A stretch of 64,000 nucleotides of DNA. Source: Pseudanabaenaceae cyanobacterium SKYG29. Its GTDB lineage: Bacteria > Cyanobacteriota > Cyanobacteriia > Pseudanabaenales > Pseudanabaenaceae. A program made the position numbers and the translations under genes. Numbering within the stretch: position 1 is the stretch's first letter; every line of letters begins with the position of its first letter. This document shows positions 26,847 through 36,999 of this stretch, one piece after another. The stretch lies in NCBI GenBank assembly GCA_025055675.1, contig JANWWT010000005.1, positions 1 through 64,000 of the forward strand. The letters are read 5' to 3'. Under the pieces are notes generated by a model, which did no database searches, was not told the DNA's origin, and worked only from the letters and a program-made list of their open reading frames with translations.

Positions 26847-27710
26847 TCACCTTTCCGCCAGTAAACATGCCCACTTTTCTGCTGTCCTTACCTCCTTGAC
26901 TCGCCAGCCCGCTAATTCTAGCTCCGTGACCAACACCTCCGTCTGTTCCCCCAAAATCCCACTGTAGACAGCCCAATTTCCTAGTTTAGCCAACTGGGGC
27001 AACATCTGCCGTATCGGTTCCAACAGAATATTGCACACTACCCCCGCCACGGTCTCTGTCACAGTATCCTCTATTTTCTCTCCCACTACTAACCGCTCCT
27101 CAGGCAACTGATTCAACTGCCAATTGTGGATAGTCGCCTGGATTGCCAAGGGGTCAATATCAATCCCATAAACACGCTCTGCCCCCAACAAATAAGCAGC
27201 AACACTCAAAATACCCGACCCACACCCCACATCCACAATCGCTCCTGTTTGCCTAGACACCAATTCTTCTAGGGCTGCCAAGCACATTCTGGTAGTGGGA
27301 TGTTCTCCTGACCCAAAAGCACTACCAGGATCAAGGCGCAGGATCAGCCGATCGGTCTTCTCTGGTACAGGCAGCCAGGCAGGATAAATTAGCAGGGAGC
27401 GCCCCACCGCTTGGGGTTGCCAATGTTGTTTCCAGGCATTACTCCAATCCTCCTCCGGGAGGATCTGCCAGCTAACCTGACAACTAGCCTGCTCTGCACA
27501 CACAGCCAGGGCAAAATCCTGCAAATCCTCCTCCCCTAAGGTCAGAGCTGGTATATAGCCCCTCACCTGCAACCGATCCCCTTCCCTGCTTGTCACCGCT
27601 CCCTGACAGCCCAACTCCTGCAACTGCCAGATTGCCATCTCCTCTGCCGACTCGTCGAACAACTGGGGCTTAATGGTTATAGTAATCTGCCACCAATCAA
27701 TCCTGGACAT
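26847..27710 (-). CDS. prmA: Ribosomal protein L11 methyltransferase
   Basis: 287 residues from the ATG at 27710 (MSRIDWWQITITIKP), the family's usual start; a frame extending to 27824 would only read antisense sequence of no family likeness. The SAM-binding motif VDVGCGSGILSVAAYLLGA, YGIDIDPLA and VVCNILLEP (NPPF-equivalent NIL) identify PrmA, which trimethylates ribosomal protein L11. The start overlaps the end of the DUF4346 gene by 14 bp, indicating coupling. Confidence 0.92.
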   Translation of the reverse strand: MSRIDWWQITITIKPQLFDESAEEMAIWQLQELGCQGAVTSREGDRLQVRGYIPALTLGEEDLQDFALAVCAEQASCQVSWQILPEEDWSNAWKQHWQPQAVGRSLLIYPAWLPVPEKTDRLILRLDPGSAFGSGEHPTTRMCLAALEELVSRQTGAIVDVGCGSGILSVAAYLLGAERVYGIDIDPLAIQATIHNWQLNQLPEERLVVGEKIEDTVTETVAGVVCNILLEPIRQMLPQLAKLGNWAVYSGILGEQTEVLVTELELAGWRVKEVRTAEKWACLLAER

Positions 27711-28068
27711 ACTCCGTGTTATGGTAGAGCGCCCATTCCGCCTTCTGTAACTCCCGCCCCAGGTAAGCACTATGGCTGAATTGACTGACAGGCACAGGCT
27801 CCGTTTTCTCGAAAATCTCCACACAAACTTGCTTAGCAGTTTTACCCCGGAAAACCCGTGTTGGTATACGACCTGTTCTGCCCTTGGCGGGAATTACCTC
27901 CCCTGTCTCTGGGTTCACTGCTAATCCCTGTTCGTTAATAACGTTAGTGTAATGCTCTGCCACGATGAGCTGGTCCACCCGATCGACATAGATGATAAAA
28001 TAGCCGGCTGGGTCTAGGTGCAAATCCCGTTTCGATAACTCCTCATCAATTGCGCGGTAATCCGTCAT
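27697..28068 (-). CDS. DUF4346-type cyanobacterial protein
   Basis: 123 residues: opening MTDYRAIDEELSKRDLHLDPAGYFIIYVD, then VINEQGLAVNPETGEVIPAKG and SAYLGRELQKAEWALYHNTEYVQD. This fits the short DUF4346 family common in cyanobacteria and found fused to other domains elsewhere. The function is unknown. It is soluble, with no signal or membrane segment. It lies between a hybrid kinase gene (24 bp upstream) and prmA (14-bp overlap). Confidence 0.78.
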   Translation of the reverse strand: MTDYRAIDEELSKRDLHLDPAGYFIIYVDRVDQLIVAEHYTNVINEQGLAVNPETGEVIPAKGRTGRIPTRVFRGKTAKQVCVEIFEKTEPVPVSQFSHSAYLGRELQKAEWALYHNTEYVQD

Positions 28069-28092
28069 AGGTTAGCCAAAATACAGTGCCCT

Positions 28093-31000
28093 CTATTTTA
28101 GAGTAGCCCTACGCAATGCCTCCCCTAGGGACTCGATCGTAATTGGTTTACTCAAATAATCGTCCATCCCCGCTGCCAAGCAGGTCTCCCGATCCCCCCG
28201 CATCGCATTAGCCGTTATCGCAATAATGTAGGGTTGATGGCGGCACTCCTGGCGAATCCGTTGCGTAGCAGTGAGACCATCCATCTCTGGCATTTGCACA
28301 TCCATGAGAACTATATCATAGTCCTGCTGCTGCAGACGGTGAAGAGCTTCAGTACCGTTCTTAGCAATAGTAGGGTTGTAGCCCAGGCGCTGCAGCATTT
28401 TCTGTGCCACTTTCTGGTTGACAGGGTTATCCTCCACAATCAATACCCGCAAGGGGGACAGGGGCTGGCAGACAATAGGACTAGGGGAAGGGGATATAGC
28501 AATAGACATGAAGATTTGCTCCAGTAAGTATCTACAGGCTTGGGGTTTGAGGGGTTTAAGCAAACTGTATCCCTGCGGTTGGTGCAAGGGTGGTTGCAAA
28601 ACTACGATCGGGATAGTCCCTGGGGAACCAGACTGCCAAACTTCCCCCTGTAATAGTTGTTCATCGACAAACACTACGTCACAATTCTGGTAAGGTATGG
28701 TATCCTCCGTTACCACAGTCATACCCCAACTGGTCAGCCACTTAGTCAACACCCCCCTCAGGTCAGGGTTGGGAACTACAACAGCTGCCCGTTTCTGTAT
28801 GGGTAAGGGGGCAGGCAAGGGCGATGGCTGGTTGCTGGGGATGGCTATATAGAAACTACAGCCCTGGGCTAAACTATGGCGATACTGCCAATCGGGGGGG
28901 GGATAGCCCCCAGTGCTCTCATTACTTTCCCCCCAGATGTACCCCTCCATCAACTCCACCAATAACTTACTAATTGCTAAGCCTAAACCCGTACCACCAT
29001 AATCCCTGGTTGTAGAAGCATTTAGTTGACTGAAGGGTTGAAATAAATCACCCCACTGATCGGGGTCAATGCCGATCCCCGTGTCTGTCACTGTAATCAA
29101 CCAGAAATTCTGCCACCTATCTAGGGTCACCACAATTTGCCCTGCCGAGCAAAACTTGATAGCATTGCTGACCAAATTTAGCACCACCTGTCGCAAGCGG
29201 CTCGCATCCCCCACTACCGTGGTATCTACATCTAGGAGGCGGTCATAAATTAGTTCCAATTTTTTGCTATAGACAAGAGAACCCATCAGCGTCAACACCG
29301 CCTCGATCGTTTCTGCCAAGTCAAAGGGCTGTCTTTCCAGGGTCAGTTGTCCCGCCTCAATCTTGGAAAAGTCCAAAATATCGTTCAAAATGCTCAGTAG
29401 AGTTTTACTACTTTCCAGAATAATGCTAGTCAACTCCGCCTGTTGGGGATTTAAGTCCGTTTCCCGCAGCACCTCTGCCATCCCAATTACCCCATTAAGG
29501 GGCGTACGGATTTCATGACTCATCATAGCGAGGAAAGCACTCTTGCTGCGATTGGCAACCTGGGCTAATTCACTCTGCAATTGCGCCTCCCGTAACAACT
29601 CCGCCTGGGCAATGGCAATCCCCACCTGGTGGGCAACCGTTTCTAATAACTCAATGTCATCCTTGTACCACAGATAACTCTTGGTAAAAGAACAGAGGAG
29701 AATCAAACCATTGCATTCATTCTGATAGCAAGTGCGCACCACCGCCAATTCCGAGGGACAATCTAAGTTTAAGATGGCAGGGGGAATGAGACTGACTGTA
29801 TCTGTTGCTAACAAGCTCGGTGGCAGTAGGGAAATATCTATATCAGCCAAGCGATCGTCACAGGTATAAATTGTCAAGGGCAACTGCACGATCGCACAAC
29901 TTTGGTGAAAAACTTTGCCTAATTCTTGTACTGTGCGCTGTAAAACACTTTGAATATCCAAACTACTGCGGATTTCCTTGTTAATTTCCTCCAGCATCAA
30001 CGCCCGTTGGTACTGCCGTCGCAGAGACTCCTCCATCCGTTTGCGGCGGTTAATGTCACTGTGGGCACCCACCATGCGTACTGGCTTTCCCTGCCTATCC
30101 CGCTCTACCACCTTCCCTTTGGCAAATACCCACTGGTACTGACCATCGGCCCGCCGCAGCCGAAATTCCCCTTCATACTGGGGTGAAGACCCCGTTAAGT
30201 GTTCCTCTAGTTGTTGCAGGACTGCCTCCCGATCATCGGGGTGGAGCATTTGCCGCCAGCTATCTACATGGGGTATCCACGCAGAACGACTGTAGCCCAT
30301 CATCTCCAGCCATCGATCGCTACAGTAGAACTCCCCACTGGGAATATGCCAATCCCATAAACCATCCGTCGTTGCTTCCACTGCCAGGCGTAAATCCTCC
30401 CTAGAACGGATCAAATCCGCTTCCGTTTCTTTAGTTTCTGTGATGTCCCGTGAAACCATGATTACTTCTATAGGCACACCAGTGTCTGGATAGCGCTTTA
30501 CCCGCGCCGTTGTCTCCATCCATAGATAGGAACCATCCCGCCGCCAGAAGCGGTAGATAAACCGCTGACTATCCAATTCTCCTAGAAACACCTGATAGGC
30601 CAGATTGACTCTGGCCACATCTTCAGGATGAATATAGTCAAACCACACCCGATGGTACAATTCCTCAGGCGTATAACCCCAAATCTCCTGGCAAGCAGGG
30701 GAAACATACTCAAAGCGTCCCTCCCCATTGCAGCGGGCAATCACATCCGTCGCATATTCTGCCAACAAACGATACCGTTCTTCACTAGCTCGAAGAGCGG
30801 CTGCTGCCTGATACCGATCGGTAATATCCCGACAGATGCAAATAATATCTTCTTCCCCTGTGGATAAAGAAACTTCAATGTAGCGATCGTTGTACAAAAA
30901 CTCACCCTGCCATCTGCCTGTCTGTCTCAACTCCACTTCCACAGGAGCACGGCGGTAGTGACCATAAAGAGACCACCAATCGGTTTCGATCAACTGTTGT

Positions 31001-31851
31001 TCATTTTTTTGCACAAGTTGACAAAAGCTGGGATTGACATAGATAAACTGCCCTCTATCATTCAAAATGGCGATCCCTTCTGCCGCAATCTCTAAAGCAG
31101 AGAGTTTGCGTTTGTCTTTCCTTTCCCTGGTAACTCGCTCCGTAATGTCACTGATGCGCCCCAAGGTGCCAATGTTATGCCCTGCTTCATCAAACAAAGG
31201 AGTGGTCACCACAATCGCCCAAACATCCGTGCCATCTTTAGCCAGAAAACGGAAATACCGCTGTGCCTCCTCCTGGTGACCATTTTTTTCCGAGACTACG
31301 AGAAATTCATTCAGATTGCGCCCCTCCATCGTGCCAGGGGAATAGCCCAGCAGGTGGGATAGCTTAGAATTGACAAACAGCAAAGTCAGGTCCAAATCCA
31401 CTAGAAAGACTCCCTCGGCTGAGGTATCGGTGATGTATTCATACCAACCCGTGGAAAGCTGTGGACGAGCTACTCCCTCTAAAAATTTGAGTACCTGTTC
31501 CAGCATCACTACCCCCCGTAACTCTGTTGTGCCCTCCTCCACCACAGCTAAACAATCTACCCGATAACACCGCATTAACCTTAATACTTCCCAAATATTG
31601 ACGAAATCCTTCACTTTTAGGGGAGGAATTGTCACCAAAATATCCCGCAGCAGTAAATTGCCCCTCCCCTCCTGGTGCAGAAATTGTAGGGTCTTAGCGC
31701 TGACAGCAAACCACTGCCCCCCCCACTCAACAATCACTGTAGATGCCCCTGCCCCCTGCAGTTGAGTCAAAGCTGTGGATATAGCTGTGTAGGCATCGCT
31801 GACAATGCCAGAGGTGTCCAGTAACTGCTCAAGGGGAACTGTCTGCAGCAT
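28093..31851 (-). CDS. Hybrid sensor histidine kinase: CBS-PAS(x4)-GAF-HisKA-HATPase-pseudoREC-REC
   Basis: 1252 residues with no transmembrane helix. A CBS pair (about 12-125) is followed by four PAS domains (about 133-240, 247-345, 353-475, 483-600), a GAF domain (about 615-760), HisKA with the phospho-His in MMSHEIRTPLNGVIGMAEVL (about 779), and HATPase (NLVSNAIKF, GIGIDPDQWGDLFQPF, GGTGLGLAISKLL). Then comes a receiver-like domain without the phosphorylation core (VVFVDEQLL, about 1030-1115) and a complete receiver (VLIVEDNPVNQKV, phospho-Asp in VLMDVQMPEMDG, about 1183). The CBS domains suggest adenine-nucleotide sensing and the PAS/GAF array redox or light signals, but no chromophore cysteine is evident. 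It lies 3 bp after corA. Confidence 0.92.
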   Translation of the reverse strand: MLQTVPLEQLLDTSGIVSDAYTAISTALTQLQGAGASTVIVEWGGQWFAVSAKTLQFLHQEGRGNLLLRDILVTIPPLKVKDFVNIWEVLRLMRCYRVDCLAVVEEGTTELRGVVMLEQVLKFLEGVARPQLSTGWYEYITDTSAEGVFLVDLDLTLLFVNSKLSHLLGYSPGTMEGRNLNEFLVVSEKNGHQEEAQRYFRFLAKDGTDVWAIVVTTPLFDEAGHNIGTLGRISDITERVTRERKDKRKLSALEIAAEGIAILNDRGQFIYVNPSFCQLVQKNEQQLIETDWWSLYGHYRRAPVEVELRQTGRWQGEFLYNDRYIEVSLSTGEEDIICICRDITDRYQAAAALRASEERYRLLAEYATDVIARCNGEGRFEYVSPACQEIWGYTPEELYHRVWFDYIHPEDVARVNLAYQVFLGELDSQRFIYRFWRRDGSYLWMETTARVKRYPDTGVPIEVIMVSRDITETKETEADLIRSREDLRLAVEATTDGLWDWHIPSGEFYCSDRWLEMMGYSRSAWIPHVDSWRQMLHPDDREAVLQQLEEHLTGSSPQYEGEFRLRRADGQYQWVFAKGKVVERDRQGKPVRMVGAHSDINRRKRMEESLRRQYQRALMLEEINKEIRSSLDIQSVLQRTVQELGKVFHQSCAIVQLPLTIYTCDDRLADIDISLLPPSLLATDTVSLIPPAILNLDCPSELAVVRTCYQNECNGLILLCSFTKSYLWYKDDIELLETVAHQVGIAIAQAELLREAQLQSELAQVANRSKSAFLAMMSHEIRTPLNGVIGMAEVLRETDLNPQQAELTSIILESSKTLLSILNDILDFSKIEAGQLTLERQPFDLAETIEAVLTLMGSLVYSKKLELIYDRLLDVDTTVVGDASRLRQVVLNLVSNAIKFCSAGQIVVTLDRWQNFWLITVTDTGIGIDPDQWGDLFQPFSQLNASTTRDYGGTGLGLAISKLLVELMEGYIWGESNESTGGYPPPDWQYRHSLAQGCSFYIAIPSNQPSPLPAPLPIQKRAAVVVPNPDLRGVLTKWLTSWGMTVVTEDTIPYQNCDVVFVDEQLLQGEVWQSGSPGTIPIVVLQPPLHQPQGYSLLKPLKPQACRYLLEQIFMSIAISPSPSPIVCQPLSPLRVLIVEDNPVNQKVAQKMLQRLGYNPTIAKNGTEALHRLQQQDYDIVLMDVQMPEMDGLTATQRIRQECRHQPYIIAITANAMRGDRETCLAAGMDDYLSKPITIESLGEALRRATLK

Positions 31852-31854
31852 AAC

Positions 31855-32982
31855 TCACTTTGTGTCAGCTAACCAACCCCGTCGCCAAAAGAAAAAGACC
31901 AAACCCCCTCCCAGGGTGAGCATAATGCCCCAGCAGAGGAAATAGCCATATCGCCACTTCAATTCTGGCATATACTCAAAGTTCATGCCATATATCCCAA
32001 CAATGAAAGTAAGGGGAATGAAGATGGTGGAGATCACAGTGAGAACCCGCATGACTTCATTGGTGCGATTGCCCAGGGAAGATAAATAAATATCCATCAA
32101 GTTAGCAGCTAATTCCCTATAGGTCTCCAGCATATCTAGTAATTGCACTACACTATCATAACAACTTTGTAAATGCACTCTAGTGGATTTGCTAATTAAC
32201 GGATGCCCAATACGGGCTAGAGTGTTTAAGGCTTCCCTTTGCGGCCACAGCGATCGTCTAAGATGCAATAACTCTCGTTTGATACTATGAATGCGTTGGA
32301 GATGAACACGATCGGGACTGGTTAAGATTTCTGCTTGCAATTCCTCCATCTGTTCACCATAGTCTTCTAGGATAGGGAAGTACCCCTCCAAGATGGAATC
32401 GACCAAGGCATAAAAGAGATAGTCTGCTCCCTGGTGACGAATTTTGCCTTTGTTTTGCTGAAGGCGTTGCCGAATCGGTGTAAAGGTATCAAACTCAGGT
32501 TCTTCCTGGAAAGTGAGCAGATAATTTTTGCCCAATACAAAGCTAACTTGTTCTGTGATAAATCCTCTAGTCTTTCTACTAGGATAAACCATGTGAGTAA
32601 CGAAGAGGAGTTGATTTTCTTCGTATTCTTCTAGCTTAGGACGCTGGGGAGTATTTACTACTGATTCTAACAACAGGGGATGCAACTGAAAAGTTTCACC
32701 AATGCGGCGCAAAATGACCTCAGAACCAAGTCCTATTACATCAAACCAGGTAACAAATATACCGTTGAGATAGCTAGTTGCCTCCTCTGGGGTGGTTAGT
32801 TTTTTACTTTGAAAATGGCTAGGACTATACTCAATTGCCCAAATACTCGGTATAACGGCATCTGCAGGAATGACTAACGTGCCGGGTAGTTCCCCGGGCT
32901 CGTGGTGCGCATAGGGTTCTAAGTAGTTTTCGCCACAGTCATCTATTTGCTGCCTATCAGAAACCCACTCCTGTCTGTTCAT
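31855..32982 (-). CDS. corA: CorA-type magnesium/cobalt transporter
   Basis: 375 residues. The large cytoplasmic N-terminal domain is followed by two C-terminal helices with the defining YGMNFEYMPELKW loop (GMN motif) after VISTIFIPLTFIVGI. It forms a pentameric inner-membrane channel for Mg2+ and related divalent cations, with magnesium needed for chlorophyll and Rubisco. Its start is 8 bp after gatC, and the hybrid kinase gene begins 3 bp after its stop. Confidence 0.93.
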   Translation of the reverse strand: MNRQEWVSDRQQIDDCGENYLEPYAHHEPGELPGTLVIPADAVIPSIWAIEYSPSHFQSKKLTTPEEATSYLNGIFVTWFDVIGLGSEVILRRIGETFQLHPLLLESVVNTPQRPKLEEYEENQLLFVTHMVYPSRKTRGFITEQVSFVLGKNYLLTFQEEPEFDTFTPIRQRLQQNKGKIRHQGADYLFYALVDSILEGYFPILEDYGEQMEELQAEILTSPDRVHLQRIHSIKRELLHLRRSLWPQREALNTLARIGHPLISKSTRVHLQSCYDSVVQLLDMLETYRELAANLMDIYLSSLGNRTNEVMRVLTVISTIFIPLTFIVGIYGMNFEYMPELKWRYGYFLCWGIMLTLGGGLVFFFWRRGWLADTK

Positions 32983-32990
32983 CTTTCATC

Positions 32991-33281
32991 CTAGTTAAGG
33001 ATTTGCGGCACACGGAAAAAAGTGTCTTCCCTAGCAGGAGCACAGTTGAGGAGGGCTTCTGTATCTATTGTTTGTCTAACCTCATCTGCTCTAGGCACAA
33101 TTGCCCCCTCGATCGCTCTGGTCGTCGGTGCTACACCTTCTAGTTCAGGGTCAAGTTGGTTTAGTTGTTCCACATACTGCAGGATGTCATTTAGTTGTTT
33201 GGCAAAGATTTCTACCTCTGCTTCTGACAACTGCAGGCGGGCTAAATTGGCTACATGTTCGACTTGGGCACGATCAATCAT
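32991..33281 (-). CDS. gatC: Aspartyl/glutamyl-tRNA amidotransferase subunit C
   Basis: 96 residues. The pattern VEHVANLARLQLSEAEVEIFAKQLNDIL...VEQLNQLD and the tail LRVDEV-equivalent PRADEVRQTI, ending EDTFFRVPQIL, is the GatC signature. GatC stabilises GatA in the GatCAB complex, which converts Glu-tRNA(Gln) to Gln-tRNA(Gln); cyanobacteria lack glutaminyl-tRNA synthetase. gatA and gatB are not in the window. Confidence 0.95.
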   Translation of the reverse strand: MIDRAQVEHVANLARLQLSEAEVEIFAKQLNDILQYVEQLNQLDPELEGVAPTTRAIEGAIVPRADEVRQTIDTEALLNCAPAREDTFFRVPQILN

Positions 33282-33332
33282 AGGTCAACTTTGTTGGCAA
33301 CACTACAATCTCTTATCATACATGAGCAAGTC

Positions 33333-34841
33333 TTAGTACAGTAACTCATAACTTAAAGAAGTTTGCTTAAGGAGAGAGAGCAGTTGCTCTGACGGGCGGA
33401 ATACGAACAGAGTAGCAGTATTGTTTGGTGTGGCTAACAGAGGATTGAGGGAGGGATTATCTTTTGCTACTAAAAACAAGGCTATGTCTTGCTTGAGTCC
33501 AACACTCATACCAATTAAATCCCCTGTGTTAGTGAAGTCATTGCCCAAGTCACTAATTAAGATTGGTCTTTCAGCTTGATTTACTGTTTTAATGATACGG
33601 GCATTGTTATAGCTCAAATCCTTGTTCCACCAGGTTTCCGCATTGGCACTAACCATAACAGAAGCTAAACTAGTGCATAGTAGAAGAGTATAACTACAGA
33701 TACCGATCGTTTTTCGCTTTTGCCACCAAAAGGCTATCAAATGGGCAACTAATATCTGCACAAACGGAAAACACCCGATTAAATAGCGAGTAACTGCCGA
33801 TCGTTTTCCCCCCAAAGTTAAATCAGCAGTAGCTAGCAACAGGAAAGGTACAAAGGCAGAACAGATGAGAAAAGAGTGAATGGGTCGGGGTGTCTTTTTA
33901 ACTACTAGTAGGATAGCCACTAGGATAGCAATGAGGAAAGGTAGTCTTAATATGTAAGTTAGAGGATGATCAAATCCCAAATCTAAGTCGAAAAACATAC
34001 AAGTAAAACTTAGAATCCACAGTTTGACTAGGTAGAGAGGACTAACATCGATCGTTGCCCAGTCAGTAGTAGCGAAAACTCTAGACAAATTAGATAACAT
34101 CACAGCAATCCAGGGGATGTAGATAACTAATCCAGCAATACTGGATAACGAAAAGGCAATAAAGCGATTGGTGCGTACCAGTAAAATAAACAGACCGAAG
34201 GCAATCAAACTAAGGGCAAAAAACGGATGGATGTAAAACCCAAGGGCAACTGCTAGAGCAAATGATAACCAATGTGGCCATTTTCCTGTCTGCCATCCTT
34301 TAGTTAAAAAATAAGCACTAATAATGGTAGCTAATGTCAAAGCACTGTACTGCCTAGCAGTTTGCGCAAACAGAATGTCTACAGGGGACAAAGCTAAAAG
34401 ACTAGCAGATAATAACCCAACTAAATGATTGCCCTGGGCGAGAGAAAGGGAGAGATAGTAAATAGCTGGTAAAGAAATAACACTGAGAACGGCTGGTAGC
34501 AGACGTAGGACAAAGACGGAATTACCAAACCATCCCATCCAATAGCGAGTCAGGAGGAAATATAGGGGCGGATGCTGCGGGTCTTCTCTAGCTAAGGATG
34601 CCACAGTGTCAAGGGCTGTACTCTTAGGTTTGAGATCAAGAAATTGACGCAACTCCAGCACGCTGATAAATCTGTTAGTAAATAACTGTCTATCTATCTC
34701 TTCCCTAGTAAATCCCCCTGCCCTAAATATGGTGTAAACTTCATCGTGCCAGTAAATTTTCCGATCGAGATGATAAAAGCGAAAAAGAATGCCTAAAACG
34801 ATCGTGGCAATTAACAGAATCCTGACAACGAGATTAAACAT
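33333..34841 (-). CDS. GT39/ArnT-like membrane glycosyltransferase
   Basis: 502 residues with about ten to twelve hydrophobic helices. After the first helix comes FRFYHLDRKIYWHDEVYTIFRAGG, where the Asp-Glu pair in a first periplasmic loop is characteristic of GT-C transferases such as ArnT and PMT. EDPQHPPLYFLLTRYWMGWFG is the second family motif. These enzymes move a sugar from a polyprenyl-phosphate donor to lipid or protein outside the membrane; donor and acceptor are unknown here. It overlaps the histidine kinase gene by 8 bp, so it is translationally coupled to it. Confidence 0.83.
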   Translation of the reverse strand: MFNLVVRILLIATIVLGILFRFYHLDRKIYWHDEVYTIFRAGGFTREEIDRQLFTNRFISVLELRQFLDLKPKSTALDTVASLAREDPQHPPLYFLLTRYWMGWFGNSVFVLRLLPAVLSVISLPAIYYLSLSLAQGNHLVGLLSASLLALSPVDILFAQTARQYSALTLATIISAYFLTKGWQTGKWPHWLSFALAVALGFYIHPFFALSLIAFGLFILLVRTNRFIAFSLSSIAGLVIYIPWIAVMLSNLSRVFATTDWATIDVSPLYLVKLWILSFTCMFFDLDLGFDHPLTYILRLPFLIAILVAILLVVKKTPRPIHSFLICSAFVPFLLLATADLTLGGKRSAVTRYLIGCFPFVQILVAHLIAFWWQKRKTIGICSYTLLLCTSLASVMVSANAETWWNKDLSYNNARIIKTVNQAERPILISDLGNDFTNTGDLIGMSVGLKQDIALFLVAKDNPSLNPLLATPNNTATLFVFRPSEQLLSLLKQTSLSYELLY

Positions 34842-36036
34842 GGTAGGGCAGCGTCACGATAAATTTTGTGCCTTCTCCTAGTTTACTATCCACTTTGATT
34901 TTACCGCGATGACATTCCACAATTGCCTGCACGATCGCTAATCCTAATCCCCAGCCCTCGCTTTGCTCCCCCCGATAAAAACGCTGGAAAATATAACGGG
35001 TATCAGTTATCCCCTTGCCGCTGTCTTTAACAATAATCTGAGCTTGATGGTTGTGGGGAATGAGAGCTATTTCTACCTTGCCCCCCGTTGGTGTAAATTT
35101 AATGGCGTTGCTAAGCAAATTAGTTAACAACTGGCAGAGTTGGTCAGGATAACCTGTAATTTCTACCTTGGTTTCTATACCCCTCACCTCCAAGTTAACT
35201 CCCCTAGTGATAGCAACTAATTGTTGTTCTTCTAACACATCTTGCAAAATTGCTGTGAGATTACATTTAATCGGTTTATCACGAATAGCTTGCCAATCGT
35301 TTCTTGCCAAGAATAACAAATCCTCCAACAACTTGCCCATCCGTTTAGTTAGTCTTTCAATTACTTCTAAATAGGGCTTGGGATTATCTTGTAGGAGGGC
35401 GACCTGCGTATTAGTTTGGATCACAGCCAAAGGATTTCGCAACTCGTGGGATACATCGGCAGTAAATTGCTTCAATTGCTGATAGGAATCCTGGATAGGC
35501 TGCATCGCAATTCCTGATAACCACCAGCCACAAATACCCACTACTATCACTGTCACCAGCACACCTAAACATAACTCTAGGGATAACTTCCGAATTGGCT
35601 GACTGACTTCAAACCAGGGATGACTGATGCGCAAATAACCCAGGAGTTGCTGATTAACGACGATCGACTTTGTCAACTGTCTTAACGGCTCACCCTTGGG
35701 GGGATAAATAGTCACAAAATGCTCTGACTCCCCCAAAGGAATCGTAGGGGCTTGTACAAAGGTACTCCACTCTAAGTTCCCCTCCTTATCAAACCATTCT
35801 AGGTCAATGTGATCCGCTTCTAGGTTGGGTACAGTCTTGAAGACTAGCTGAATTTCTGCTCCACTGCCTTCCCAAGATCGGGCTAAAACTTCTGCCACAT
35901 GGGTAATTGTGTCATCTACACGGTCAATTAATGTCTGGCGTACATAGAGGAAAAATACCAGGGCAAAACATAGTAAAAGCACTCCCGTAACCAAACTATA
36001 CCAGAGTGCTAAACGCAAGCGGATTGTCTGAAACAT
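34834..36036 (-). CDS. Membrane sensor histidine kinase without adjacent regulator
   Basis: 400 residues. Two helices (LWYSLVTGVLLLCFALVFFLYV; LCLGVLVTVIVVGICGWWL, about 155-178) flank a ~125-residue periplasmic domain. HisKA carries FTADVSHELRNPLAVI (about His 197), and HATPase shows LLTNLLSNAIKFTP, VKDSGKGI and EGWGLGLAIVQAIVE. The class resembles cyanobacterial RppB/NrsS-type sensors but lacks a response regulator next to it. It directly follows the SPFH gene with no gap and overlaps the glycosyltransferase gene by 8 bp, which suggests a shared membrane role. Confidence 0.92.
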   Translation of the reverse strand: MFQTIRLRLALWYSLVTGVLLLCFALVFFLYVRQTLIDRVDDTITHVAEVLARSWEGSGAEIQLVFKTVPNLEADHIDLEWFDKEGNLEWSTFVQAPTIPLGESEHFVTIYPPKGEPLRQLTKSIVVNQQLLGYLRISHPWFEVSQPIRKLSLELCLGVLVTVIVVGICGWWLSGIAMQPIQDSYQQLKQFTADVSHELRNPLAVIQTNTQVALLQDNPKPYLEVIERLTKRMGKLLEDLLFLARNDWQAIRDKPIKCNLTAILQDVLEEQQLVAITRGVNLEVRGIETKVEITGYPDQLCQLLTNLLSNAIKFTPTGGKVEIALIPHNHQAQIIVKDSGKGITDTRYIFQRFYRGEQSEGWGLGLAIVQAIVECHRGKIKVDSKLGEGTKFIVTLPYHV

Positions 36037-36999
36037 TTAAGCTTCTATGTCTGTTTCCGCGCTAAGAATTGATTTGATACCTTCCAAAGCAGCAGGAATT
36101 GCTTTAGGGTCAAGAAATATGACTTTACTACTACTACTAGAACCGATCGTTGTCCCCATCTGCATATAATTCAATGCCAAGATGTATTGCAAAGCAGACT
36201 CAGCAGAAATAGTGTTGTGGGAAGCCTCCTGAATAATTCTAATTGCTTCTGCTGTACCCTGGGATTGCAAAATTCGTTCCTGTCTTTCCGCTTCTGCTCG
36301 TAAAATACGGGACTGCTGTTGTGCCTCCGCCGCTAGAATTGTTGCTTTTTTGTTTGCTTCCGCTTCCAATAATTGCGCATCCGCTTTACCTCTAGCAATA
36401 TTAATAGCCGATTCCCTTTCCCCCTCCGAGGTTAAAATTGCTGCCCGTTTCTTCCGTTCAGCTGTCATCTGTAATTCCATGGAATCCTGCACCGCCCTGG
36501 CAGGCAAAATGTCTCTTAATTCTACCCTTGTTACTTTCACACCCCAGGGGTCAGTGGCTTCATCCAAATCCCGTAACAATACCTCATTCACCTTCGCCCG
36601 TGCCGTAAATGTTTGGTCTAATTCTAAATTGCCAATCTCATTTCTAATCTGTGTCCGCACCAAGTTGATCATGGCTTCTACTAAATTTTCCACCTTGTAA
36701 TGGGCTTTCACCATGTCTACAATCCGCCAATACACCACCGCGTCCACTGTCACCCGCACATTGTCCCTGGTAATACATTCCTGGGGCGGAATATCCAGCA
36801 CCTGTTCTTTAATGGAACGCCGACAAACAATCGAGTCTACCACTGGGACAACAAAATTTAGCCCTGGCTGTAATTTGCGCTTGTAGCGACCAAAAGTAGC
36901 AACTAGGGCCTCTTCTCCCTGCTGAATCACCCTGACGGATCTCATCAGAGTAATCACAGCCACCACAGTAACAATCACAAGGGGCTGCAGTGGATTCAT
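36037..36999 (-). CDS. SPFH/stomatin-like membrane protease scaffold (QmcA type)
   Basis: 320 residues. An N-terminal anchor ([36 protein letters not shown]) leads into an SPFH/Band 7 domain ([43 protein letters not shown]) and a long coiled coil (about 185-265, [20 protein letters not shown]). Such proteins form large ring scaffolds in the inner membrane. The NfeD gene immediately upstream overlaps by 4 bp, the classic NfeD-SPFH pairing. The histidine kinase gene follows with no gap. Confidence 0.92.
   Translation of the reverse strand: MNPLQPLVIVTVVAVITLMRSVRVIQQGEEALVATFGRYKRKLQPGLNFVVPVVDSIVCRRSIKEQVLDIPPQECITRDNVRVTVDAVVYWRIVDMVKAHYKVENLVEAMINLVRTQIRNEIGNLELDQTFTARAKVNEVLLRDLDEATDPWGVKVTRVELRDILPARAVQDSMELQMTAERKKRAAILTSEGERESAINIARGKADAQLLEAEANKKATILAAEAQQQSRILRAEAERQERILQSQGTAEAIRIIQEASHNTISAESALQYILALNYMQMGTTIGSSSSSKVIFLDPKAIPAALEGIKSILSAETDIEA

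Noticed and set aside
27711-27824. Longer prmA start at 27824
   Set aside because: The extra 38 residues are basic, unlike any PrmA, and come from within the DUF4346 gene; the ATG at 27710 matches the family start.
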